Source of the DNA: Oscillospiraceae bacterium
Lineage (GTDB): Bacteria; Bacillota; Clostridia; Oscillospirales; SIG627
DNA length: 64,000 bases
Assembly: GCA_015065265.1 (NCBI GenBank)
Contig: SVQQ01000004.1
Span: 43,578 to 107,577 of the forward strand
Direction: 5' to 3'
Of this stretch, positions 20,134-27,468 are shown in pieces (the stretch's first letter is position 1; every line of letters starts with the position of its first letter). The notes beneath the pieces are model-generated. The model made no database searches. It was not told the DNA's origin and saw only the letters and a list, made by a program, of their open reading frames with translations. Both the position numbers and the translations under genes were made by a program.

Positions 20134-20445
20134 TTAAAATACTTTGAGTTCGATTTCAACTCCGGCAGGAAGTTCAAGACTTGTGAGTGCTTCAACAGCG
20201 GCCTTTGACGGCTTGATAACGTCAATAAGTCTCTTGTGAGTACGCATCTCAAACTGCTCACGGGAATCCTTATATTTGTGCACTGCACGAAGGATTGTGA
20301 TCACTTCCTTTTCAGTGGGCAACGGGATAGGTCCTGAAACCTGAGCGCCAAGTCTCTTTGCAGTTTCAACAATCTTTTCCGCTGACTGATCGATAAGTGT
20401 GTGGTCGTAAGCTTTAAGTCTTACACGGATTTTTTCGTTTGCCAT
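20134..20445 (-). CDS. rpsJ: 30S ribosomal protein S10 (first gene of the operon)
   Basis: 103 residues; [20 protein letters not shown] at the start and [19 protein letters not shown] later are diagnostic. S10 is in the 30S head and also acts in antitermination with NusB. It is the first gene of a run of 31 minus-strand genes ending at rplQ, with AAGGAGG before the ATG. Confidence 0.98.
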   Translation of the reverse strand: MANEKIRVRLKAYDHTLIDQSAEKIVETAKRLGAQVSGPIPLPTEKEVITILRAVHKYKDSREQFEMRTHKRLIDVIKPSKAAVEALTSLELPAGVEIELKVF

Positions 20446-20747
20446 AATTTGCCTCCTTAAAAAATGTTGTTTTTTGGGAGCAGAAACTCAACACCGCCCC
20501 GGGTGTCTCATTAACACCCATTCTAAAAGGATTTTGAAGAAGCTCCAAAATCCACAGGCGTACTTCCCCCTTTGAAAAGGGAAGGTTCCAGTTCTCGTGC
20601 AACTCTGTCCGCCCTTATATAATATAAAGGAAGATTTCTTAAAAAGAACTGAAATATGTTAGTTTTACTGTCGCCCGTTTGTCGGACATACTCTGCGGAA
20701 ATTCCCTACCTCACGGTAGCAACCTCCCGCTTCTTCGCATATCAAGC
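20446..20747 (-). promoter_or_regulatory. Structured 5' leader of the S10 operon
   Basis: About 300 untranslated bases separate the predicted start site (about 20747) from rpsJ. On the minus strand they form at least three consecutive hairpins: 20579-20584 with 20563-20568, 20545-20552 with 20529-20536 (8 bp), and 20514-20519 with 20501-20506 (6 bp). A small A/T hairpin (20459-20475) lies beside the ribosome binding site. No reading frame looks coding. Length and structure suggest autogenous control by a ribosomal protein, as known for other S10 operons; ligand and mechanism are inference. Confidence 0.55.
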
Positions 20748-20753
20748 TTGTTT

Positions 20754-20782
20754 AGTATAATATATATTGTAAATTTTTGCAA
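20754..20782 (-). promoter_or_regulatory. Sigma-A promoter of the S10 operon
   Basis: On the minus strand TTGCAA (20777-20782) and TATACT (20754-20759) are 17 bases apart, in AT-rich surroundings. It is the best-scoring promoter by eye upstream of rpsJ. Confidence 0.6.
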
Positions 20783-20985
20783 CAAAAATGTAAAAAGTTT
20801 ACAGAATGTTCACAAATTTTTCTGCCTTTTTTTGTCTTTTGGAGCAAAAATTCATACAACTTAACAAGTTTATCACTTTTTTTGAATTTTGCAATAGTTT
20901 TTTTGTGGCTCATTTTTGAATTTTTTTGCAGTTTGAAAATATTAACCTCTTTTCAAAGTTGAGGGGGCGGAGTCAATTTCGGCTA

Positions 20986-21014
20986 TTGACAAAAAGTAGG
21001 ATATAATGTATAAT
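20986..21014 (+). promoter_or_regulatory. Consensus sigma-A promoter of the 21087 gene
   Basis: TTGACA (20986-20991) and TATAAT (21009-21014), spacing exactly 17. This is a perfect consensus, so the lipoprotein downstream should be strongly expressed. Confidence 0.85.
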
Positions 21015-21086
21015 ACTAATGTTATTTAATAAGAAGAAAGCGACAATAAATCGTTTTCATATGCATTATACAAGGAGATTATAAAA

Positions 21087-21527
21087 ATGAAGAAATTTTC
21101 GGTTTTATTACTTGCTATTCTTGCCGCAGCCACACTAGTTCTCACTTCTTGTTCTGCAAAGACTGTCACTGTCAGAGTGCTTGACAAAGACGGTAATGCA
21201 GTTTGCGAAGAAACAGTTGAAGTGGGTGCAGAAAATCCCAATTCTATCAAGGGTAAAAACTTCTACGGTCTTGACTGTCTTGAAGCGGCTCTTAAGCAGG
21301 CAGGAATTGAATACTATATAAATAAGGAAGATTATGAAGCCTTTGCTATTACAAACATTGGCGACATTGCTTGTGACAAGACAAATCTTTTCGTTTACTA
21401 CGTAAAAGAGAACGCAAAGAGCGACTTTGTAAACAAGAGTGGTCTTACCGCACAGCACGATGAAATGAAGGGCGGAGAAGTTCTGGAGTTCAGATTTGAG
21501 ACCGTTGAAGAAAAAACCGACAAATAA
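21087..21527 (+). CDS. Putative lipoprotein, DUF4430-like
   Basis: 146 residues. Signal peptide with lipobox VLTSC (Cys about residue 22), so it should be a membrane-anchored extracellular protein. The mature part has a short beta-rich start (TVTVRVLDKDGNAV), a segment GLDCLEAALKQAGIEYYI and a closing GEVLEFRFETV. This resembles the DUF4430 domain, a small fold related to the transcobalamin C-terminal domain that occurs in secreted Clostridia proteins; the match is from memory and modest. It has a perfect promoter and its own terminator. Confidence 0.8.
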   Translation: MKKFSVLLLAILAAATLVLTSCSAKTVTVRVLDKDGNAVCEETVEVGAENPNSIKGKNFYGLDCLEAALKQAGIEYYINKEDYEAFAITNIGDIACDKTNLFVYYVKENAKSDFVNKSGLTAQHDEMKGGEVLEFRFETVEEKTDK

Positions 21528-21545
21528 GTTTTAATACATAACAAA

Positions 21546-21588
21546 AAGTCTTTTTATAAAGCTCGGCTTTATAAAAAGACTTTTTTAT
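21546..21588 (+). terminator. Terminator of the 21087 gene
   Basis: 17-bp perfect stem (21546-21562 with 21566-21582) with a 3-base loop and T-run. Confidence 0.85.
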
Positions 21589-21595
21589 TGCTTTG

Positions 21596-21624
21596 TTGTA
21601 TTTTTTGAGTTTTTTTGATATACT
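21596..21624 (+). promoter_or_regulatory. Promoter of the phosphohexomutase gene
   Basis: TTGTAT (21596-21601) and TATACT (21619-21624), spacing 17, about 47 bases before the ATG. Confidence 0.5.
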
Positions 21625-21670
21625 GATAATGTTAGAATGTGTATATTAAAAAATTACGAGGTATTTTAAT

Positions 21671-23416
21671 ATGGAATTTATTAAAGACACATCTTCCCTT
21701 CCCCGCGAAAAAGTACTTGAAATTGCGAAACTTAATTTCTCAGAATGGAAAAAGAATTTTAAAAGCACTCCCGATGATGAAAGATTTATGGATAATATTG
21801 ACGACGACGGTATAATCAGAAATTTTGCAGGTATTATAGGTTTCGGAACTGCGGGGCTAAGAGGTAAAATGCTTCCCGGTCCTATAAATATGAACGTGGA
21901 GATAGTCTCTCTTGCAACACGTGCACTTGCCGAAACCGTAATAGAGGCAGGTGGTAGCGAAAGTGGTGTTGTTATTGCCTGTGACAGCAGAAATAACTCT
22001 GAAAAATTCTCAAAAGTGGCAGCCACGGTTCTTGCGGCGGCAGGGGTGAAGGTTTATTTATTCGACTCTTTGCGCCCCACTCCCGAACTTTCCTTTGCCA
22101 TCAGGCATCTTAAATGCAAGGCAGGAATAAACGTTACAGCCTCTCATAACACAAGTGAGTACAACGGATACAAGGTATATTGGGAAGACGGTGCACAGTT
22201 ACCTCCCCCTGAGGCAAAAAAAGTAACGGATAAGTTTTACTCTATCGACATTTCTTCCATTCCCAAGAGTGATTTTGACTCAGAGGTAGCAAGTGGCAAA
22301 ATTAAGATAATTGGTGAGGAAGTTGACAAGGCGTACCTTTCAAACGTTCTCGCACAGTCCCCCGATAAAAATCTCATAAAGGAAAACGGGGACAAGATAA
22401 ACCTTTTATACACTCCCTTACACGGGGCAGGATACACTCTTGCGCCAAGGGCATTAAAAGAGGCAGGATTCAAAAACGTTGCTGTGGTAAAGAGTCAGGA
22501 ACTTCCCGACGGAGACTTTCCTACTGTTGAAAGGCCTAATCCTCAATTTATTGCATCTTTCAACGAGGCGATAAAGGTTTCAGATGGATTTGACGTAATA
22601 ATCGCAAACGACCCTGATGCCGACAGAATGGGTGTTGCTCTTAAAAATAACGATGGAAAATTTGAGGCACTTACAGGTAATCAAATAGCCCTTGTTCTCA
22701 TAGACTATATCATAAAGGCGAAGAAGAAAAACGGTTCTATGCCTGAAAATCCTGCTATGGTAAAGTCAATTGTTTCGTCGAAACTTGCATCTCTTATATG
22801 TGAAAGAAATGAAATTGAAGTATTTGACGTTTATACAGGCTTTAAATACATTGGTGAAAAGATAAAAGAGTTTGAAGTGTCAAAAAGTCACTCCTTCCTC
22901 TTTGGATTTGAAGAAAGTTACGGTTACCTTGTAGGAACTTACGCAAGGGACAAGGACGGAATTGTGGCATCTCTTCTTATTGCGGAGGCTTCACTTTCTG
23001 CGAAACTTCAGGGAAAAACTCTTTTTGACGTGCTCGATGACATTTACAGTGAGTATGGATTTTGGGGTGAATATTGGAGTGAAGTAAATATTACGAATCC
23101 CGATTTCTTAAACGAAATGGCAAGTATTATGAAAAGGCTTCGCGAGGATACTCCAAAGGAAATTGGCGGAATAAAAACTCAGAAAGTCACCGACTATTCT
23201 TCAGGTGAAACGCGTGACCTTATAACAGGAAAAACAGAAGCCTTGCCTTACCCTCCCGAAAACGTATTGACCTTTACTCTTGAAGACAATAGCAGTATTA
23301 CTGTTCGTCCTTCGGGAACCGAACCTAAAATCAAACTCTACTACTTTGTTAATTCCGAAAGCAAAGACGAGAGCATCAAGAAACTTGGCTCCTTTAAGGA
23401 ATATTTCAATTTTTGA
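21671..23416 (+). CDS. pgcA: Phosphoglucomutase/phosphomannomutase family protein
   Basis: 581 residues, the long alpha-D-phosphohexomutase type found in Firmicutes. The catalytic phosphoserine is S158 in TASHN. The metal-binding loop is NDPDADRMG, the sugar-specificity loop GFEESYGYLVG, and the phosphate-binding loop RPSGTEPKIKLYY. It interconverts glucose 1- and 6-phosphate, which feeds UDP-glucose, glycolipid and polysaccharide synthesis; mannose activity is possible. It starts ATG 21671 with GAGG 9 bases before. The symbol follows the B. subtilis homologue class and is tentative. Confidence 0.93.
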   Translation: MEFIKDTSSLPREKVLEIAKLNFSEWKKNFKSTPDDERFMDNIDDDGIIRNFAGIIGFGTAGLRGKMLPGPINMNVEIVSLATRALAETVIEAGGSESGVVIACDSRNNSEKFSKVAATVLAAAGVKVYLFDSLRPTPELSFAIRHLKCKAGINVTASHNTSEYNGYKVYWEDGAQLPPPEAKKVTDKFYSIDISSIPKSDFDSEVASGKIKIIGEEVDKAYLSNVLAQSPDKNLIKENGDKINLLYTPLHGAGYTLAPRALKEAGFKNVAVVKSQELPDGDFPTVERPNPQFIASFNEAIKVSDGFDVIIANDPDADRMGVALKNNDGKFEALTGNQIALVLIDYIIKAKKKNGSMPENPAMVKSIVSSKLASLICERNEIEVFDVYTGFKYIGEKIKEFEVSKSHSFLFGFEESYGYLVGTYARDKDGIVASLLIAEASLSAKLQGKTLFDVLDDIYSEYGFWGEYWSEVNITNPDFLNEMASIMKRLREDTPKEIGGIKTQKVTDYSSGETRDLITGKTEALPYPPENVLTFTLEDNSSITVRPSGTEPKIKLYYFVNSESKDESIKKLGSFKEYFNF

Positions 23417-23488
23417 AAAGGACTTGACTACAAGGATAAAATAGTGTAATATATATGTGGAAAAATTAAAACACAGGAGGACTTTACA

Positions 23489-23797
23489 ATGGCAGATAAC
23501 AAAGATTTTGAAGCAGATATACTCACCCTTACCGACGAGGAAGGCGTTGAAAAGAATTTTGCAGTTATCGGTGACATGGAGCTTGACGGAAACAACTATC
23601 TTGCTCTTGTTCCCGAAGATGAAGACGGAGATGAATTCGTAATTCTCAAACTTGCAGTTGACGAAAATGGAAACGAAATGCTTGTTACTATTGACGATGA
23701 TGACGAGTTTGACAAGGTTGCAGATGCTTTCGAAGACGAACTTATGGAAGAGTGCGACCACGACGACTGTTGCTCTTGCGACCACTGTAAAGAATAA
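23489..23797 (+). CDS. DUF1292 family protein (YrzB-like)
   Basis: 102 residues, strongly acidic. The pattern DILTLTDEEGVEKNF, YLALVPED and FVILKLAVDENG matches DUF1292, a small conserved Firmicutes protein of unknown role often encoded near ruvX and mltG. Here it stands alone. The C-terminus is an unusual Cys/His/Asp-rich tail (CDHDDCCSCDHCKE) that could bind a metal. It starts 10 bases after CAGGAGG. Confidence 0.88.
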   Translation: MADNKDFEADILTLTDEEGVEKNFAVIGDMELDGNNYLALVPEDEDGDEFVILKLAVDENGNEMLVTIDDDDEFDKVADAFEDELMEECDHDDCCSCDHCKE

Positions 23798-23798
23798 T
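23770..23798 (+). promoter_or_regulatory. Candidate promoter of the 6S-like RNA
   Basis: TTGCTC (23770-23775) and AATAAT (23793-23798), spacing 17, at the end of the DUF1292 gene. The predicted start (about 23805) matches the 5' side of the RNA stem. Confidence 0.4.
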
Positions 23799-23804
23799 TA
23801 AAAG

Positions 23805-24005
23805 TGGCAGTTTCCTGCCCTTCTCGTGATATCTGTATTATAAACCCACAACACGAAAAAGGATTCCCCTACTCGAAGCAGGTGCAGACCTCCCGTGACC
23901 TTGTCACGGACGTTGGGAGCAAAAATGTCAGAAAGCGGAAACCGCCCTTGCTAAAGCAGGGTTTTCATTATGCAGGTACACGGCCCGGTGGGAAGGACGT
24001 TTAAA
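23805..24005 (+). ncRNA. ssrS: 6S-like regulatory RNA (candidate)
   Basis: About 200 non-coding bases with the layout of 6S RNA. A closing stem pairs 23811-23819 with 23987-23995. An open bubble follows (23820-23832 opposite 23976-23986). Long-range stems then pair 23833-23838 with 23970-23975 and 23842-23847 with 23959-23964, and the apical part has local hairpins (for example around CCGTGAC-GTCACGG near 23893-23910). 6S RNA mimics an open promoter and sequesters sigma-A RNA polymerase. Length, bubble, candidate promoter and terminator agree; the primary sequence was not compared to a model, so another structured RNA class is possible. Confidence 0.5.
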
Positions 24006-24010
24006 GAAAA

Positions 24011-24044
24011 AAGTGAGTGTCTTTTGACACTCACTTATTTTTTT
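24011..24044 (+). terminator. Terminator of the 6S-like RNA
   Basis: 11-bp stem (24011-24021 with 24026-24036) followed by TATTTTTTT. Confidence 0.85.
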
Positions 24045-24099
24045 GGTAATGTTGAGCCTAAGGTTTAATGGTATTTTTCACTCCGTAAAAGTTAAGGTT

Positions 24100-24140
24100 A
24101 AAAGAGACTGTGTTAAAAAACACAGTCTCTTTTGATTTTT
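24100..24140. terminator. Terminator downstream of the F420-ligase-like gene
   Basis: 13-bp perfect stem (24100-24112 with 24121-24133), directly after the minus-strand gene ending at 24139; T- and A-runs on both sides allow use in both directions. Confidence 0.75.
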
Positions 24141-25332
24141 ATTCTGTTGTGTAATTATCGAAATAACCTTGGATATAAACGATAGGTGTTCCCTTGTCAC
24201 CTGAACCTGAAGTGAGGTCACAGAGGGAGCCTATAAGGTCGGTAAGACGGCGGGGAGTTGTTCCTTCACTCGCCATTTTACCTACAAGGTTTGTATCCTT
24301 TGCTTTGATTTTATCCTTGATCGCTTCTTTAAGGTCGTCGCCTGAAAGGGTGGCAAATTCGTTATCTGCAAGGTATTTAAGTTTAAGTTCGTTAGGAGTT
24401 CCTTCAAGTCCTGAGGTATAAGCGGGAGAGACAACGGGGTCTGCAAGTTCCCAAATCTTTCCTACGGGGTCCTTGAATGCACCGTCTCCGTAAACCATAA
24501 CTTCAACGGTTTTACCTGTAAGGTCGAAGATGTTCTTCTGAATAGCGTCAACTACAACCTGACAGTCACGGGGGAAGAGTTTAACCTGGTCTTCGGTAGC
24601 CTTATTTGAACCGAGGAGACCGTAGTTTTCGTTATATCCGCTACCGTTTACAGACTTGTTCAAAATTTCGTCAAGTCCGAATACCTTTTCAGCCCCTGCG
24701 GCTTTAAGAAGTCTCTTTGTTCTTGCGCGGGTATGGATATCGCAGTTAATAACGTTTTTGGTATATTCGAGAACTGCTCTGGGGTCGTTTGCAAAGATTA
24801 TCTCGGCTTCTGCCCCGCAGTCACGGATAAGTTCTTCGTAATATTCAACGTAGTCAACCCCTGTGAAAGTGTGCTTTTCGTAGCCGAAAAGTTCTCTGTA
24901 ACGTTTAAGGTCAAGTACGTCGCGGTAGGGGTCAATTCCCTTTTCGTCAAGAGCGTCGAGAGAAATGAGGTGGTTACCTACTTCGTCTGATGGGTATGAG
25001 AGTTGAAGAACGATTTTCTTCGCTCCCTTTGCGATACCGCGAAGGCAGATTGCAAAGCGGTTTCTACTGAGTATGGGAAAAATTACGCCAACTGTTTCTC
25101 CGCCAAGTTTTGCCTTAACGTCTGTTGCAATATCGTCAACTGATGCGTAGTTGCCCTGTGCTCTGGCAACGATAGCCTCGGTCATAGCGACAATGTCTCT
25201 ATTCTGAATTTCAAATCCTGCATCCTTCGATGCTTCGATAACTGAATCAGTTACAATTTTTACGATGTCGTCACCGTTTCTTATAATGGGTGCACGAACA
25301 CCGCGGGAAACTGTACCTATCATACGACTCAT
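24139..25332 (-). CDS. Coenzyme F420-0:L-glutamate ligase-like protein
   Basis: 397 residues. The first 250 residues match the F420 ligase (CofE-like, PF01996) pattern: GTVSRGVRAPIIRNGDDIVK, then a segment with RNGDDI and GRNRFAICLRGIA-like motifs (here SRNRFAICLRGIAKGAKKIV). Clostridia of this kind are not known to make F420, and the family member here has a roughly 150-residue C-terminal extension ending in a basic-acidic mix. The true substrate is therefore unknown; a gamma-glutamyl or related ligation is only inferred. Start ATG 25332 lies 9 bases after AGGAG. It is monocistronic. Confidence 0.8.
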   Translation of the reverse strand: MSRMIGTVSRGVRAPIIRNGDDIVKIVTDSVIEASKDAGFEIQNRDIVAMTEAIVARAQGNYASVDDIATDVKAKLGGETVGVIFPILSRNRFAICLRGIAKGAKKIVLQLSYPSDEVGNHLISLDALDEKGIDPYRDVLDLKRYRELFGYEKHTFTGVDYVEYYEELIRDCGAEAEIIFANDPRAVLEYTKNVINCDIHTRARTKRLLKAAGAEKVFGLDEILNKSVNGSGYNENYGLLGSNKATEDQVKLFPRDCQVVVDAIQKNIFDLTGKTVEVMVYGDGAFKDPVGKIWELADPVVSPAYTSGLEGTPNELKLKYLADNEFATLSGDDLKEAIKDKIKAKDTNLVGKMASEGTTPRRLTDLIGSLCDLTSGSGDKGTPIVYIQGYFDNYTTE

Positions 25333-25429
25333 ATATGAACACTCCTAATCTTTACCGAACTGTGTTCGGTACTAAAAATACTTTTTACATTTCATTATAT
25401 ATCAAAAGGACAACTCTTGTAAAGATTTT

Positions 25430-26359
25430 TTATGAATTTTTTTCAAATTTTTTGTCATTTTTCTTTATTCCAAAGAAATTAACGCCGATGACGCCGATGA
25501 CAATAAGGGCACACAGGGATAATTCCACCATCGTCAGGTCTTCCCCTAAAATGAAAATTCCTGCCAATACCGAAACAACTGTAATAATATTTGAAAACGC
25601 AGACGCTCTGACAACGCTTATATATGTTGTAGCAAAATTATAAATCAAAAAGGCTATTACCGAAGAAAAGACAGAAAGGTAGATAAGTGAAATTCTGAAG
25701 TCGGACATCTTTATCGCGTCTGCCATCATTGTGAAAAACGAAGTTTTAAAGCGGAAGAGTCCTATTGCACAAAAGCCCAGAAGTGCTACGAAAAACATAG
25801 CGAAAGTTCTCTCAAATGGGGTAAAGTCCTTTGAAATTTTTCGGCTTATTACGTTAAAGAGGGCGGCGGAGATTACCGCAAGAATTAACATAATAACTCC
25901 AAGGGTGGTTGTGTTACCCTCTCTGTTTGATATAACAGAAATAAGAGACACTCCCACAAGGGAAATTATGCCGAAAACTATTTGCATAAAGGTGGTTTTT
26001 TCTTTTAAAAGCACCCCTGAAATTGCCATTACCACAACGGGAACTGTGGCAAGGAGTACCCCTGAAAAAGCGGTGGTGGTCATAAGTATTCCGTACTGTT
26101 CAAAAATGAAGTACAAAAAGGGTTGAAGTATGGCAAGAAGTACCACCTGCGATATTTTTTTGCCTTTATAATTTACCTTTTGGATTTTAAGAGCCACAAC
26201 GACGAGCATCAAAATAAAGGCTATAAGAAAGCGCCAAGTGAGGAGTACGAAAACGTCGGTGACGTTTAGTGCCATTTTTGAAAAGATAAAACTGAAGCCG
26301 AAAATAAGGTTTGCGAGAAATGCGGAAAGAGTAGCGAGGGTGGACTTTTTAATTTCCAT
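25430..26359 (-). CDS. EamA/DMT-family permease
   Basis: 309 residues with ten predicted membrane helices in two EamA repeats (first about 8-140, second about 155-290). FSFIFSKMALNVTDVFVLL and the motif PVVVMAISGVLLKEKTT are typical of drug/metabolite exporters of the RhaT/EamA type. Substrate unknown. It is the last gene of the hprK operon, one base after tadA. Confidence 0.9.
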   Translation of the reverse strand: MEIKKSTLATLSAFLANLIFGFSFIFSKMALNVTDVFVLLTWRFLIAFILMLVVVALKIQKVNYKGKKISQVVLLAILQPFLYFIFEQYGILMTTTAFSGVLLATVPVVVMAISGVLLKEKTTFMQIVFGIISLVGVSLISVISNREGNTTTLGVIMLILAVISAALFNVISRKISKDFTPFERTFAMFFVALLGFCAIGLFRFKTSFFTMMADAIKMSDFRISLIYLSVFSSVIAFLIYNFATTYISVVRASAFSNIITVVSVLAGIFILGEDLTMVELSLCALIVIGVIGVNFFGIKKNDKKFEKNS

Positions 26360-26360
26360 T

Positions 26361-26828
26361 TTAGTTGTCCTTTTTAAGTCTTAAATTTTTGAAAAAGTCT
26401 GAAAGAATTTTAGAACATTCCTCTTCCATTACTCCCCCTTCAATTTCGGGGTGGTGGTTATAGGGAAATGAATTCAAGTCACATATACTTCCAAAGGAAC
26501 CTGCTTTTTTATCAAAGGCACCGAAGGTGACTTTTTTAATTCTTGAATTGATTATCGCTCCTGCACACATAGGGCAAGGTTCAAGAGTTACGTAAAGTTC
26601 GCACTCCCAAAGCCGCCATCCGCCAAGTTTGCGACAGGCGCGGTCGATTGCCATAATCTCGGCATGATTGAGAGCGTTCTTTTTAGTTTCCCTTGTGTTA
26701 TAGCCCCAGGATACGATTTCTCCGTTGCGAACTACAACCGCTCCCACGGGGGTCTCCCCTTTCTTTGACGCAAGGTGGGCGTAGTGCAAGGCTTTTTTCA
26801 TAAAGTATTCTTTACTGTTTAAGGTCAT
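26361..26828 (-). CDS. tadA: tRNA adenosine(34) deaminase
   Basis: 155 residues. Zinc/catalytic motifs of the cytidine-deaminase fold: HAEIMAID (His ligand plus proton-shuttle Glu) and PCPMCAG (two Cys ligands). It makes inosine at the wobble position of tRNA-Arg(ACG) and is essential. It overlaps the CPBP gene by 17 bases and the EamA gene begins one base later, so the three are co-translated. Confidence 0.95.
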   Translation of the reverse strand: MTLNSKEYFMKKALHYAHLASKKGETPVGAVVVRNGEIVSWGYNTRETKKNALNHAEIMAIDRACRKLGGWRLWECELYVTLEPCPMCAGAIINSRIKKVTFGAFDKKAGSFGSICDLNSFPYNHHPEIEGGVMEEECSKILSDFFKNLRLKKDN

Positions 26829-27465
26829 TTGTGTTATCCTTGTTTTTTATTACGTAGATTATGGAATAGAGAAGTGTTACTACAAGCAAAATGGGTCTTA
26901 CGTCAAAAAGTGGCGTAATAAATGCCAGTGTATTATTTAGCATATGGCATAAGACACCAAAGACAAGTGAGTGGGTGACACGATAATAATAGGCTAAAAC
27001 AAAGCCCATAAAAAGTGTATATAGAAATATATCGGGAGTATGAAAAAGTGAAAAGAGAATACTTGAGAAGACACAAAAGGCAAGGCTTTTGTCATTGTAC
27101 ATAATCGCACATCTGAAAAACAACTCCTCAAAAATCGGCGTTAAAATGCAGATGAAAACAAATGAAATAATGCTCAAGTCGTAAGTTAGAACAGTCTTTG
27201 ATTTAAAAAGATATGATAAGAATATCGAAAAGGACAAAAAGAGGGAAAGTGCGAAAGGGTAATAGTATTTTTTCACCTTCGGCTTTTCTTCTTTTTCTCT
27301 CTTCCATATTATAAAGGCGGAAAGGGAAAAATATATAAAATATTTTACAAGTCTTCCGACAAAAGATGAAAAGTCGAATATTGAAAATAAAAGGGTAAGG
27401 GCGGTTACTGCCCCAAAAATGCGGCAGTACCACCCAAAAATTTTTTTATCCCTTATTGTATTCAC
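26812..27465 (-). CDS. CPBP-family intramembrane metalloprotease
   Basis: 217 residues, about six to seven membrane helices. The catalytic motifs of the CAAX protease/bacteriocin-processing (CPBP, ABI) family are present: EELFFR (Glu-Glu-x3-Arg), FSLFH, and HMLNNT near the end. Such proteins may process peptides or confer self-immunity; no bacteriocin gene is near. Start is GTG 27465, three bases after the PBP stop. Confidence 0.85.
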   Translation of the reverse strand: MNTIRDKKIFGWYCRIFGAVTALTLLFSIFDFSSFVGRLVKYFIYFSLSAFIIWKREKEEKPKVKKYYYPFALSLFLSFSIFLSYLFKSKTVLTYDLSIISFVFICILTPIFEELFFRCAIMYNDKSLAFCVFSSILFSLFHTPDIFLYTLFMGFVLAYYYRVTHSLVFGVLCHMLNNTLAFITPLFDVRPILLVVTLLYSIIYVIKNKDNTNDLKQ

Positions 27466-27468
27466 TTT

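Noticed and set aside
20446..20747. T-box riboswitch in the rpsJ leader
   Set aside because: A GGGTG-like string is present but the conserved antiterminator bulge sequence and a specifier loop are not, and the downstream gene is ribosomal.
23804..24004. 66-codon plus-strand frame over the 6S-like RNA
   Set aside because: It has no ribosome binding site and its sequence is fully used by paired RNA segments; RNA is the better explanation.
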